From positions 22,035 to 86,034 of the forward strand of contig CAZBKQ010000008.1 of NCBI GenBank assembly GCA_964492555.1: a stretch of 64,000 nt of DNA, read 5' to 3'. Made by a program: the position numbers and the translations under genes. Positions 26,790-36,591 of the stretch are shown here, one piece after another (the stretch's first letter is position 1; each line of letters begins with the position of its first letter). This DNA is from GCA-2709075 sp964492555. Its GTDB lineage: Bacteria; Pseudomonadota; Alphaproteobacteria; MPNO01; UBA2964. The notes below the pieces were generated by a model. The model was given only the letters and a program-made list of their open reading frames with translations, made no database searches and was not told where the DNA came from.

Positions 26790-29243
26790 TTAATACAAAC
26801 CCTTGATTCCGCCAACCGCGCCACCGGTCGCGGCGGGTAAACCGGCTGGCGTCGCGGCACCCCGCGCCCGGGCCGGCGCCGGCGGATTTTGGCCGGACTT
26901 AAAGGCTTCGAGAATGGTGCCGCGACCACCCGAATGCGCCCGCGCCCCGGTCTTGGCATCGACGCGCACCAGTTTAATTCCCGGCGGCAACCGGAACGGA
27001 ATGGGCTGAACGTCCTTCAACGCGTCCTTCATGAAATCGCGGAAAATCGGCACGGCGACGGAAGAGCCGGTCTCACGCTTCCCCAGGGATCTCGGCGTGT
27101 CGAACCCCGCGAACACGCCCACCGCCAAATCCGGAGAAAAACCGATAAACCAGGTGTCCACACTGTCATTCGTGGTGCCGGTCTTTCCCGCCAGAGGCTT
27201 GCCCAACACGCGGATGCGAATCCCGGTACCGCGCTGGACCACCCCTTCCATCATCGAAACGATCTGATAGGCGCTTTGCGGATCGACGAGCTGCTCACGA
27301 CCGTCCGGGATCGCCGGCGGGGGCTGCATTTCCCACTGCAAATCCCGGCAACCGTCGCAGGAGCGCGTTTCATGTTTGAAAATTGTCTTGCCCGTCCTGT
27401 CCTGAATCCTGTCGATCACCGTTGGACGGATCTTCCGCCCGCCATTTACCAGCATGGCGTAACCGTTGGTGATATCGAGCAAGGTTGTCTCCGCCGCGCC
27501 AAGCGACATGGACAGAAGCCGGGGAAATTCCTTAACAACGCCCAGCCTTTCCGCGTATTCAGCGACGACCTCTATTCCCATATTCTGTGCCAACCGGACG
27601 GTCATCAGATTGCGTGATTTCTCAATACCAAGCCGCAACGGGCTGGGACCGTAAAATTTCTTTGTGTAATTCGCAGGTTTCCAGCGTTTCAGACCGGGAC
27701 CCTGGTCGACCACGAAAGGCGCGTCCAGCACAATACTGGATGGTGTAAATCCGTGATCCATCGCCGCCAGGTAGACAAAAGGTTTGAAGGCGGACCCTGG
27801 CTGCCGTTTTGCCTGCGTTGCCCGGTTATATTCACTGCGCGAATAGCTGTAGCCTCCGGACATGGCGAGGACACGACCTGTATGCGGATCAAGCGCGACG
27901 AGCGCGCCATCAATCTCGGGAAGCTGACGCAGCGCCCAGGCATCGTCCGGCGGGGCCTTGCCGTCCTTATCGGGTCCGGCGCGCGCCACGAGCACGACAT
28001 CAAGCGGCTGCAACACATCGCCGGGTTTTCTGACGACCGGCCCCCGGCTGTTGTCGGAGAGATATTTCCGAGCCCACTTCAAATCCGCAAGCCGAATTCG
28101 TCCGCGCGACTTATCGGCGAAACCGATATACGCGTTGGCGTCATCGAGTTTGAGGACAACAGCCAGACGCCAGGCGGCGGCCGCATCAGAGAGGGCCTTG
28201 GGTTTGGGGATATTCGTAAGACGCGACGCCCACCCGGAGGCGGAATCCAGTCTTTTCAAGGGCCCCCGCCAACCATGACGCCTGTCATAGGCCAACAAAC
28301 CGTCACGCAGCACACGATCGGCAATTTCCTGAAGTCGCGGGATCAGGGTTGTCCTTACCGACAACCCACCGCCATAGAGCTTGCTCTCGCCGAGCGTGTC
28401 ATAAAGCTCACGCCGGACTTCCTCGACGAAAAAATCCGCCTGCGCGACCAGGGTCGCCGAACGGGACCGTATGATCAACGGTTCCTCGCGCGCTTCCGAC
28501 GCTTGGGCATCGGTGATGTAACCGTCTTCCAGCATCCGTCCGATGACATAACCGCGCCGGCCAACGGCGGCTTCTGGACGGCGCGTGGGATGATAATTAT
28601 TGGGCGCCTTGGGCAATCCGGCGATAAACGCGGCCTCTCCGATGGAGAGTTCGTTCAACGATTTGTCGAAATAGTTCAACGCCGCCGCGGCGACACCGTA
28701 CGACCCCTGCCCCAGATAAATTTCGTTGAGATAAAGTTCCAGAATTCGCTCTTTCGAAAGCGCGTGTTCGATCCGGAACGCCAGGATCGCTTCCTTGACC
28801 TTACGGTCGATCGACACCTCGTTGGTAAGCAGAAAGTTCTTCGCGACCTGCTGCGTGATAGTCGATGCGCCGACCGGCCGCCGGTTGCTGCCCAGATAGC
28901 GCAGGTTGGTGATGATCGCGCGGGCAACGCCGATAAAATCAATGCCCGGATGGGTATAGAAATTCTGGTCTTCCGCCGAAACAAACGCCTTTACGACACG
29001 CTTCGGGATCGAACGGAACGGAACAAAGACCCTCTTTTCACGGGCGAATTCCGTCAGCAGCCGTCCGTCACCTGCATGGACGCGGGTGACTGTCGGCGGC
29101 TGATAATCCGCCAATTGCTGGTAGTCCGGCAGACCACGGCCAAAATGCCAAAACGCACCGATGATTGCGACCGCCACCGCGACCGCCGCCAACAGGGTCA
29201 AACCGACCAAAACCGACAAAATTTTGCCAAGACGTCTCATCAT
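26790..29243 (-). CDS. mrcA: penicillin-binding protein 1A, bifunctional transglycosylase/transpeptidase
   Basis: Polymerises and cross-links peptidoglycan at the inner membrane. The reading from ATG 29243 gives 817 residues: a basic N-terminus, membrane segment (ILSVLVGLTLLAAVAVAVAI), the GT51 domain with the catalytic glutamate in SAEDQNFYTHPGID and STITQQVAKNFLL, an OB-like insertion, and the transpeptidase domain with the serine in GSAFKPFVYLAAM, the SRN motif in EKSRNLMTV and KTGTTNDSVD. A TTG at 29303 would add 20 non-family residues. The Gly/Ala/Pro-rich tail after residue 780 is low complexity. Between amiC and prfB. Confidence 0.95.
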   Translation of the reverse strand: MMRRLGKILSVLVGLTLLAAVAVAVAIIGAFWHFGRGLPDYQQLADYQPPTVTRVHAGDGRLLTEFAREKRVFVPFRSIPKRVVKAFVSAEDQNFYTHPGIDFIGVARAIITNLRYLGSNRRPVGASTITQQVAKNFLLTNEVSIDRKVKEAILAFRIEHALSKERILELYLNEIYLGQGSYGVAAAALNYFDKSLNELSIGEAAFIAGLPKAPNNYHPTRRPEAAVGRRGYVIGRMLEDGYITDAQASEAREEPLIIRSRSATLVAQADFFVEEVRRELYDTLGESKLYGGGLSVRTTLIPRLQEIADRVLRDGLLAYDRRHGWRGPLKRLDSASGWASRLTNIPKPKALSDAAAAWRLAVVLKLDDANAYIGFADKSRGRIRLADLKWARKYLSDNSRGPVVRKPGDVLQPLDVVLVARAGPDKDGKAPPDDAWALRQLPEIDGALVALDPHTGRVLAMSGGYSYSRSEYNRATQAKRQPGSAFKPFVYLAAMDHGFTPSSIVLDAPFVVDQGPGLKRWKPANYTKKFYGPSPLRLGIEKSRNLMTVRLAQNMGIEVVAEYAERLGVVKEFPRLLSMSLGAAETTLLDITNGYAMLVNGGRKIRPTVIDRIQDRTGKTIFKHETRSCDGCRDLQWEMQPPPAIPDGREQLVDPQSAYQIVSMMEGVVQRGTGIRIRVLGKPLAGKTGTTNDSVDTWFIGFSPDLAVGVFAGFDTPRSLGKRETGSSVAVPIFRDFMKDALKDVQPIPFRLPPGIKLVRVDAKTGARAHSGGRGTILEAFKSGQNPPAPARARGAATPAGLPAATGGAVGGIKGLY

Positions 29244-29314
29244 CAGGCTTTCTAAAAGCGTCTCGCCTGGCGCGACACTAACGCGCGGCAGAAAATCATA
29301 CAATTATGGCAATT

Positions 29315-30538
29315 TCAGGGAGCGTAGAGCGCGCGCTGACGCCGAAAAAATGTATCCACCGCCTGTACGACAGACGCGGCAAACCGTTCCTGATGTTTCC
29401 GGCTTCTGAGCATACGTTCATCGCGGCGATTGGAAAGATACCCCATCTCGACAAGAACGGACGGGACATCCGGCGCTTTCAGTACCGCAAAACCGGCATA
29501 GCGGCGATGTTTCCTCAACAACGGCACCTTGCCGCGCAATTCGCTTACCAGCATGTCGGCAAATCTGACGGATTCATTCTTGGTGAGGCGCTGGCGCAAA
29601 TCGATCAGAATGCGCGCAACGGCCTTGCTCTTATCGTTGAGGTCGATCCCGGCGATGATATCCGCCTTGTTTTCCTTTTCGGCCAACATGCTGGCTTCCT
29701 TATCCGACGCCTTCTCCGACAGCGTATAGATAGAAGCGCCGCGTACATTCCGGTTCTTGATCGAGTCGGCGTGAAGCGACAGGAAAAGGTCCGCCTGCAT
29801 ATCCTGGGCAATCGCGATCCGTTTGCGCAGCCTTAGGAATATATCCTTTTCACGGGTCAAATGAACGCGATAACGACCGGTTTCGAGAAGATGCCTGCGA
29901 AGCACCCGCGCCTGGTTCAGAACAATATGCTTTTCCCACGCCCCTGATTGTGACCGCGCGCCAGGGTCCACGCCACCATGTCCGGGATCGATCATCACAA
30001 GGGGTTTCTTGGCCAATTTTCGCCGCTTTGGCTTTACGGGCACGGGAGGCCGCGTAGCCGCGGCGGTTCGGGGTGGTGCCGCAATTTTCTGGCGCGCTTT
30101 TTCGATCTCTCCCAACATCACGGTACGCGTGACGGGTTCGATATCGAGTACGACCCGGTAGGGCCTCGCGCCCTTGGACGGCAGGATGAAAGACTGTTTT
30201 ATGCGAACCGCCGATTTCAGATCGATGACGACGCGGGAACGTCCCGCCTCAAAAAGCCCGAACCGGTAACCGGTTATGCGTTTTCCCCGAGGCGCGATCC
30301 GGGCCGCGCGATGCCAGACAACTTCCGGTAAATCAATGACGACCCGGTAGGGATCGGCAAGCGTGAACACGCTGAAATCGACTTTTTCGCTGATATCAAG
30401 GACGAATCTGGTGTGATTCGGATAGTCGCCGATACGGATTCCGCCGATCTTCGGCGAAGCCAGCGCCGGCGCGGCAATCGCGACCAGAACAAGAATGAAA
30501 ATCCCCATTTGGCGCGTAAAAGTCGAAATTCCACACAT
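29315..30538 (-). CDS. amiC: N-acetylmuramoyl-L-alanine amidase AmiC type (AMIN + Amidase_3)
   Basis: Cleaves the amide between MurNAc and the peptide, for daughter-cell separation. About 407 residues: signal peptide (MGIFILVLVAIAAPALA), an AMIN localisation domain (IGDYPNHTRFVLDISEKVDFSVF, ending near residue 140), a basic linker, then the zinc amidase domain with MIDPGHGGVDPG, LHADSIKN and VLVEMGYLSN; the H, E and H ligands are present. The start is taken at ATG 30538; ATG 30508 is an alternative that leaves only the signal peptide core. Divergent from rne. Confidence 0.93.
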   Translation of the reverse strand: MCGISTFTRQMGIFILVLVAIAAPALASPKIGGIRIGDYPNHTRFVLDISEKVDFSVFTLADPYRVVIDLPEVVWHRAARIAPRGKRITGYRFGLFEAGRSRVVIDLKSAVRIKQSFILPSKGARPYRVVLDIEPVTRTVMLGEIEKARQKIAAPPRTAAATRPPVPVKPKRRKLAKKPLVMIDPGHGGVDPGARSQSGAWEKHIVLNQARVLRRHLLETGRYRVHLTREKDIFLRLRKRIAIAQDMQADLFLSLHADSIKNRNVRGASIYTLSEKASDKEASMLAEKENKADIIAGIDLNDKSKAVARILIDLRQRLTKNESVRFADMLVSELRGKVPLLRKHRRYAGFAVLKAPDVPSVLVEMGYLSNRRDERMLRSRKHQERFAASVVQAVDTFFRRQRALYAP

Positions 30539-31012
30539 ATAGACGCCAGAATCCGCAGTGACCCCATATATAGCGCCCGGCCTGAACCGACTCAATAACT
30601 GATTGTTGAAAACAGATGACAAAACCCTGTGAATAAACTGTGGAAAACCGTTGGATTTAATACATGGAGAATTCGCTGATTATGTCATTGTGGAGGAGAT
30701 AGAAATTGGACTATTCTATCCGCGTTAGGAATGCCGTGACCGTTCTGATCACCGGAGACTGGTGAAAGAGAGCGCGGCACGCGGGCAGGCAGATGTGCCA
30801 CGTTCAGATCCCGCTGGGTTGCGCTTAGGAAATACGGCAGATGTTAGAAACCCCGGGGCCGGAGACGGCTGTCCCTGTGGGTCCCTGATCGGCGAGTTCC
30901 CGGATTTTGGAACGCGCGGAGGGTAGACCCCCAGCTGACCCGCCCCCATATCGTCGGCGACCGACGCCCCACGCAATGCGAACCGGGCCGGGCCGCCGCG
31001 GAGAAAATTACA
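30539..31012 (+). other. 474-base rne upstream region with several small hairpins
   Basis: No gene. It contains short inverted repeats that could fold in an RNA leader: TCACC/GGTGA (30749-30765), GGCAC/GTGCC (30776-30799), GTTCC/GGAAC (30896-30913), a GGG-TAGA-CCC turn (30921-30930) and a six-base stem CGTCGG/CCGACG around CGA (30952-30966). Promoter elements were not confidently found. A structured rne leader is plausible because RNase E genes are commonly autoregulated through their 5' region. Confidence 0.4.
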
Positions 31013-33887
31013 ATGACGCGGAGAATGCTCATTGACGGCGCGCATCCGGAAGAGGTGCGCGTGGTCATTACGGAAGCCAACAAACTTCTAGATTACGACG
31101 TAGAATCCTCTACAAAGACGCAAAACAAGGGAAATATCTATCTCGCCAAAGTGATGCGGGTGGAACCCTCCCTTCAGGCCGCCTTTGTTGATTACGGTGG
31201 AAACCGGCACGGATTTCTCGCCTTCAGCGAAATACACCCCGACTATTATCAAATTCCCATCGAGGATCGCGAAGCGCTGAAACAACACGCGGCGGAGTTC
31301 GAAAGAGCCGCCACCGCCGCCAAGGAACATCTCGACGAAATCGACGGCGATGCCGGGATTGATCTTGATGACGATGTCGACGCGGATTCAGGGCTGGATG
31401 CGGATGAGGATGAGGATTACGGCGATACCGAGACCGAAGTTTCCACAGAGGCGGGCGACGCGGTAGAGGACCAGGAATTCGAAGAGACTGAAGTTTCCGA
31501 TGACACGCCGGAGCCGGAAGCGGAGGCTGGTGCAGACGCCGCCCCCGATGGCGGCGACGACGCACCCACCGACAATGGGGAAACCGAAGACAACGACCGG
31601 ACGATAGCCGCCGATGCCGTTATCGAGCGCGTCACGTCGGAAGAACCTGTCAATGCGGAAAACGATGTAACCAGCGATCAGGACGAGAGCGATCCGCAAG
31701 CCGACGCCGGTACGGGAGATGAACCGGAGAAACCAGCGGAAGCCGAAGAAGAAGCTGACGACGCAACAGAACCAGAAGCAGAGGCGCTGCGTTCTGCGGA
31801 TGAAGATGATGCTGCCGAGGTCGATGGCGATGACGCCGAGCCCGTTGAAGACGACNNNNNNNNNNNNNNNNNNNNNNNNNNNNNNNNNNNNNNNNNNNNN
31901 NNNNNNNNNNNNNNNNNNNNNNNNNNNNNNNNNNNNNNNNNNNNNNNNNNNNNNNGACGCGGATGAGGCGGATGAAGAAGAACAATCCGCTGCCGATCAA
32001 GAAGTACCGGAATCCAAAGGCGGACGACAGGGTCGCGACCGGCGCCGGCGGCGGTCAGGCAGCGGCGGACAACCGAAACGCTACAAGGTTCAGGAAGTCA
32101 TAAAGCGCAACCAGATCATTCTGGTTCAAGTCGTCAAGGAAGAGCGCGGCAACAAGGGCGCGGCGTTGACGACCTATCTGTCGTTGGCGGGCCGGTATTG
32201 CGTGCTTATGCCCAACGTCACGCGCGGCAATGGCGGGGTTTCCCGCAAGATCACCAGCGCGACCGACCGCCGGAGACTGCGCGACCTCCTCAAGTCCCTG
32301 GAAGTGCCGGACGGGATGGGCGTGATCATGCGGACCGCCGGGATGGAGCGCAACAAATCGGAGATCAAGCGCGATTTCGATTATCTGATGCGGCTGTGGG
32401 AAGACGTACGTCAGAAAACGCTCGAATCCTCGGCTCCCGACCTCGTATACGAGGAAGGTGACCTGGTAAAGCGGGCGATCCGCGATCTTTACACCAGAGA
32501 GGTTGAGGAAATCTGGGTCGAGGGCACGGACGCCTATCAATCCGCCAAAAAGCTGATGCGGATGATGATGCCCAGCCACGCTAAACGCGTGCAGCCCTAC
32601 AAAGATGAATCAATGCCGATGTTCCACCGCTATCAGGTGGAAAACCAAATCGAGGCAATGCACAACCCGACAGTGCAGTTGAAATCAGGCGGCTACCTGG
32701 TCATCAACCCGACCGAAGCATTGGTCGCCATTGACGTTAACTCCGGTCGCGCGACGCGCGAACGCAATATTGAGGAAACCGCAACCAAAACGAACCTGGA
32801 GGCGGCGAGCGAAATCGCCCACCAGCTGAAGCTCCGCGACCTCGCCGGGCTGATTGTCATCGACTTCATCGATATGGAAGAAAGAAGCAATCAGCGGGCC
32901 GTCGAAAAACGTTTCAAGGACGCGGTAAAAACAGACCGGGCGCGGATCCAGGTCGGCCGGATCAGTAATTTCGGGTTGTTGGAAATGTCGCGTCAACGCA
33001 TGCGACCGAGCCTCGTCGAAAACAGCACGCAGCCATGCCCGCATTGCGACGGGACGGGATACATCCGCTCCACGGAGTCCATGACCCTGCATGCATTGCG
33101 TCTGATCGAGGAAGAAGGTACCCGCATGCGGAGCAGCGAGGTCTCGGTCACGTTGCCGACCCGTATTGCGCTGTATCTGCTCAATGAAAAACGCGATGCG
33201 CTGGAAGCAATGGAAACGAAATACGGTTTCCGAATCCGCGTACTCGGCGACGATTCCGTCAACCCGACGGAAATTCAGATAGACCGGGTAAAGGCGAAAG
33301 GCGGCCAGAACGCTGCTGATTCCGGCGCACAACGGGTGGAACAGGCCGGGAGCGAGGACGGCGAAAGCACCGACGCCCCCCGGAAGAAGCGGTCACGCAG
33401 ACGGCGCCGGAAAAATCAGGATCAGGCGGAGGAAGCTCCGGAATCGGATCAGACCGAAAACGACCAGACCGCTGATCAGGATGAAGCGGCGGATGCGACT
33501 GGAGAAAATGCCGAGGGTTCGGAAAAGCCCTCGCGCCGGCGACGCGGCCGACGCGGCGGAAGGCGGCGGAATCAACGCGGCAAGGGCCGTCAACAGGCGT
33601 CCGACGCTGAAGAAACAACAGAGCAATCATCGGCAACCACCGACGATTCAGCGGAACGGCCTGCGGAAAACACCTCTGCCGCACCCGATGACGATAATCC
33701 GGACAACGGCGCGGAAAAACAGAATGGCGCCGAAAACAGCGCGCCGCCGGAGCCAACCCCGGTCGCAGAAACAACGCCGGATAACGCGGCCGGTGAAGCA
33801 AACGACGAAACACCTGCAGCTGAAGCGACGGCCGCAGCGCCTGCGGAACCACCAAAACGGGGCTGGTGGCAACGCATTCTCGACTAG
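31013..33887 (+). CDS. rne: ribonuclease E/G with acidic insertion in S1 domain (interrupted by gap)
   Basis: Endonuclease core of RNA decay and rRNA/tRNA maturation. Order: N-terminal RNase H-like piece, start of the S1 domain (GNIYLAKVMRVEPSLQAAFVDYG), a very acidic insertion from about residue 100 to beyond the N gap, resumption of S1 (KRYKVQEVIKRNQIILVQV), then the DNase-I-like catalytic domain with aspartates in VAIDVNSG and VIDFIDM, and a zinc link CPHCDGTG. The C-terminal 250 residues alternate basic and acidic low complexity and end PKRGWWQRILD. The frames on the two sides of the gap differ by 1 base, consistent with an unsized gap. Alphaproteobacterial RNase E proteins carry similar insertions. 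Confidence 0.94.
31856..31955. other. assembly gap (100 N) inside rne
   Basis: 100 Ns inside the acidic, repetitive S1 insertion. Codons start at positions equal to 2 mod 3 before it and 0 mod 3 after it, so the true missing length should be a multiple of 3 if the gene is intact; exactly 100 would break it. Low-complexity coding sequence is a likely cause. Confidence 0.95.
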
Positions 33888-33891
33888 CGCT

Positions 33892-35049
33892 TCAGCGATA
33901 CCGGGAAAGCCAATCGCCCATACGTTCAACGGCTTTTTCGATATCGCCGGTCGCCCCTGAAAAAGAAAGCCTGATATAGCGATTACCACGCCCGGGATCG
34001 AAATCGATTCCGGGCGTTATCGCAACGCCAGTCTCATTCAGCAATGTCCGGCAGAACGCTTCACTGTCGTTGGTCAGATCGCCGACATCCGCATAGACGT
34101 AAAAAGCGCCGTCGGCGGGGGCACGGCGATTGAGCCCAATTTCCGAGAGCCCATCCAGCAACACCGTCCGGTTGGCGGCATAACGCGCCACATTCCGGTC
34201 GAGTTCCTCGCGACAATCAAAAGCGGCAATCGCTGCAAGCTGCGACAATGTCGGCGCGGAAATATAAATATTCTGGGCAAGGCATTCCACGGACCGGAGC
34301 AATTCTTCCGGCACGACCATCCAGCCGATACGCCACCCCGTCATCGAAAAATACTTTGAAAAGCTGCTGATGATGATGGAGCGCTGATCGAATTTTAGCG
34401 CGGTTTCTCCGGGCTCACCGTAACAAATACCGTGATAAATCTCATCGGAAATCAACCGGATTTCCTGTTCTCGACAGGCATCAGCAAGCCGTTCAAGTTC
34501 CGGAGCGGAAATCATGGTGCCGGCGGGATTGGACGGGCTTGCCACAATCAGGCCGTCCAGCGCGTCCTTTTCGCCGTCCAACATTTCAGGCACCGGCTGA
34601 AAACGGGTTTCCTGCGACGCGGCCAATCCGACCGGCCTTACGTTCATGGAAAGCAGGATATTCCGATAACCCGGATAGCCGGGATCGGCTAAGGCAATTC
34701 TGTCTCCGGCATCGAATGCGGACAGAAAGGCCAGTACGAATCCCGCGGACGACCCTGTCGTCACGACGATTCTGTCAGTTGGCACATCGACGTCGTATTC
34801 GCTCTTGTACCAGCCGGCGATCCGTTGCCTCAGTTCCGGCAACCCGAATGCTTCAGTGTAACCGATCGGGTCGGTATCGATCGCACGCTTCGCCGCCGCG
34901 ATTACTCCCTGCGGCGCGGAGGTCGCGGGCTGCCCAAGTTCGAGATGCAGCACATCCCGGCCTTCCGCTTGCCGCTGATTGGCGGCGCGCAGAACATCCA
35001 TAACGATAAAAGGCGGTACGGCCCCGCGGTCCGAAATCTTTAACGGCAT
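33892..35049 (-). CDS. PLP-dependent aminotransferase, class I/II
   Basis: A 385-residue fold-type I aminotransferase. PLP contacts are visible in VVTTGSSAGFVLA (phosphate loop), VASPSNPAGTMIS, SDEIYHGICYG and the Schiff-base lysine in SSFSKYFSMTGWRIGW. It belongs to the aspartate/alanine aminotransferase type (AspC/AlaT, AspB-like), acting on an amino acid and a 2-oxo acid, but the donor cannot be chosen from sequence. Its start abuts the stop of the GGT-like gene at 35050, so they are probably co-transcribed. Confidence 0.88.
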   Translation of the reverse strand: MPLKISDRGAVPPFIVMDVLRAANQRQAEGRDVLHLELGQPATSAPQGVIAAAKRAIDTDPIGYTEAFGLPELRQRIAGWYKSEYDVDVPTDRIVVTTGSSAGFVLAFLSAFDAGDRIALADPGYPGYRNILLSMNVRPVGLAASQETRFQPVPEMLDGEKDALDGLIVASPSNPAGTMISAPELERLADACREQEIRLISDEIYHGICYGEPGETALKFDQRSIIISSFSKYFSMTGWRIGWMVVPEELLRSVECLAQNIYISAPTLSQLAAIAAFDCREELDRNVARYAANRTVLLDGLSEIGLNRRAPADGAFYVYADVGDLTNDSEAFCRTLLNETGVAITPGIDFDPGRGNRYIRLSFSGATGDIEKAVERMGDWLSRYR

Positions 35050-36552
35050 TTAGTACTTTTCCGCATTAACAGCATAGGCACCGCGGCGTTGATCCGCGGC
35101 TATGCGGCAGCTATTAGGCTCGTCCCGGACGCCATCCGTGCAGATCAGAACGTTCACGCTGCTAATGCCCATCGGCCCGGCAGCGACGATTTGCCGTCCG
35201 GTGCTTCTGATCGCGGCAACTGCATCGGCCCCGGCATTCTCGAAAAGCGACTGTTGTCCGGTCAATGGGGCGACACGCGGACTCGCAATCGCATCCGCCA
35301 ATTTGGGCTGCGATGAATTCTGCAACCTCAAGAGAACAGACACCAGGCTTAGCGGCGCAAACCGGTCACCGGCTCCGGTAGCGACAAGATAGCCCTGTTC
35401 AGTATGAGTATTCGCCATTACGACGGGAACCAGTCCCAACGTCGAATCAAGATCCGCCGGGGGCGCCGGGATCATTCCAGTCTCCCCCGCGAGACGGCCC
35501 ACCCCGAAAGAGCGGTTCATCGTCAGCACGCAGGCAGCGGCGCGGCCCGAGCGATCCATAGCCGCCACGCCGGCACTTGAACGTGAGGTGGACGAGCCGA
35601 GATTGGGCATGGCATAGGCCCGATGAGCGGCATTCGCCAGCGCGGCGAGGCGCCGCGACTCTTTGGCTTTGAGAAAGGAAGACCGGTTTCCAAGCGCCCG
35701 CCAGAGCTGTCCGGCTACTTGCCCGCCCAGGGCGGGCGACGGCGCAAAGAAAATCGCGTGATTGCCGAATTCCAGCTTTTCCGGCGTCAGCCATCGCGGG
35801 CGGTAGTCTCGCAGATCATCCTTGGACAACCAGCCGCCCAGCGCGCCGACGGCGCCGACGAAATCGTTCGACAATTTTCCTTCATAGAAATCACCGGGAC
35901 CGACAATCCGGATACGGCCGAGCGTTCCGGCCAGGTCGGGCTGTACCAACCGGTCGCGGATCGCCAGCATCTTGCCGTTGGGAAAGAACCGAGACGCTGT
36001 TGAGGGACGGTGCTGCAAATGTGCGCCGCTCTGCTGGAGCGCCAGAACAAACGATTTTGACGTATCAACGCCGAAGCGAGCCAGTCTCTCCGCGGGAAAT
36101 ACGATCTGTTCCCAACGCAATTTGCCGTAACGCGCATGAAACACAAACAAGCCACGAAATGATCCGGGCGCCGTCCCGACCCAACGGCCTGCCGGCGGCC
36201 GCGCCCGCGCGGGATGCGGCAAAAATTCGAGCGCTTCCGCCTTATTCGTTTCCGGATCATAACCGAGACAAATGCCGCCACCCCCCGCGCCGGCCGAATC
36301 CGGCCTGGTCACCATCAGGGCAAAGGCCATCGCGGCTACTGCATCGCCCGCTGTTCCGCCCGCAGACAATACATCGCGCCCGATCAGGGCGGCATGGGGT
36401 TCATCGGCCGTTACCCCGCCGAAATATTTCTTTACGTGCCCGACCGCCCCTTCCGGCACGGGCTCATCGCCGCCGCATGCGGTGAGAGTGACAGCCAATG
36501 CGGCAATGGAAAAAAGTTTTTGCAAAACGGCCCGGTATTGACGGCTATACAT
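35050..36552 (-). CDS. gamma-glutamyltransferase-like lipoprotein, probably inactive
   Basis: About 500 residues from ATG 36552: a lipoprotein signal (FSIAALAVTLTAC|GGD) followed by the Ntn-hydrolase GGT fold, recognisable as GGTAGDAVAAMAFALMVTRPDSAGAGGGG, then TGAGDRFAPLSLV and IASPRVAP. The segment matching the autocatalytic Thr of active enzymes, normally TT(H/S)(Y/F)S before D-x-x-G, reads SSAGVAAMDRSG, without a Thr at the expected place. Autoprocessing and transferase activity are therefore doubtful. Predicted periplasmic, membrane-anchored. Its start is 39 bases from a divergent M48 protease gene. Confidence 0.8.
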   Translation of the reverse strand: MYSRQYRAVLQKLFSIAALAVTLTACGGDEPVPEGAVGHVKKYFGGVTADEPHAALIGRDVLSAGGTAGDAVAAMAFALMVTRPDSAGAGGGGICLGYDPETNKAEALEFLPHPARARPPAGRWVGTAPGSFRGLFVFHARYGKLRWEQIVFPAERLARFGVDTSKSFVLALQQSGAHLQHRPSTASRFFPNGKMLAIRDRLVQPDLAGTLGRIRIVGPGDFYEGKLSNDFVGAVGALGGWLSKDDLRDYRPRWLTPEKLEFGNHAIFFAPSPALGGQVAGQLWRALGNRSSFLKAKESRRLAALANAAHRAYAMPNLGSSTSRSSAGVAAMDRSGRAAACVLTMNRSFGVGRLAGETGMIPAPPADLDSTLGLVPVVMANTHTEQGYLVATGAGDRFAPLSLVSVLLRLQNSSQPKLADAIASPRVAPLTGQQSLFENAGADAVAAIRSTGRQIVAAGPMGISSVNVLICTDGVRDEPNSCRIAADQRRGAYAVNAEKY

Positions 36553-36564
36553 GCTACTCCTACC

Positions 36565-36570
36565 TATAAT
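36565..36570 (+). promoter_or_regulatory. TATAAT -10-like hexamer before the M48 protease gene
   Basis: A perfect TATAAT lies 22 bases before the ATG at 36592. The best upstream TTGACG (36538-36543) is 21 bases away, longer than the optimal 17, so this is only a candidate. Confidence 0.3.
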
Positions 36571-36591
36571 GCCCGTTGCCGGAGCCAATCT

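Noticed and set aside
27753..29255. 500-codon open frame on the plus strand
   Set aside because: Entirely antisense to mrcA, whose motifs are intact; composition and basic residue pattern are those of a frame shadow.
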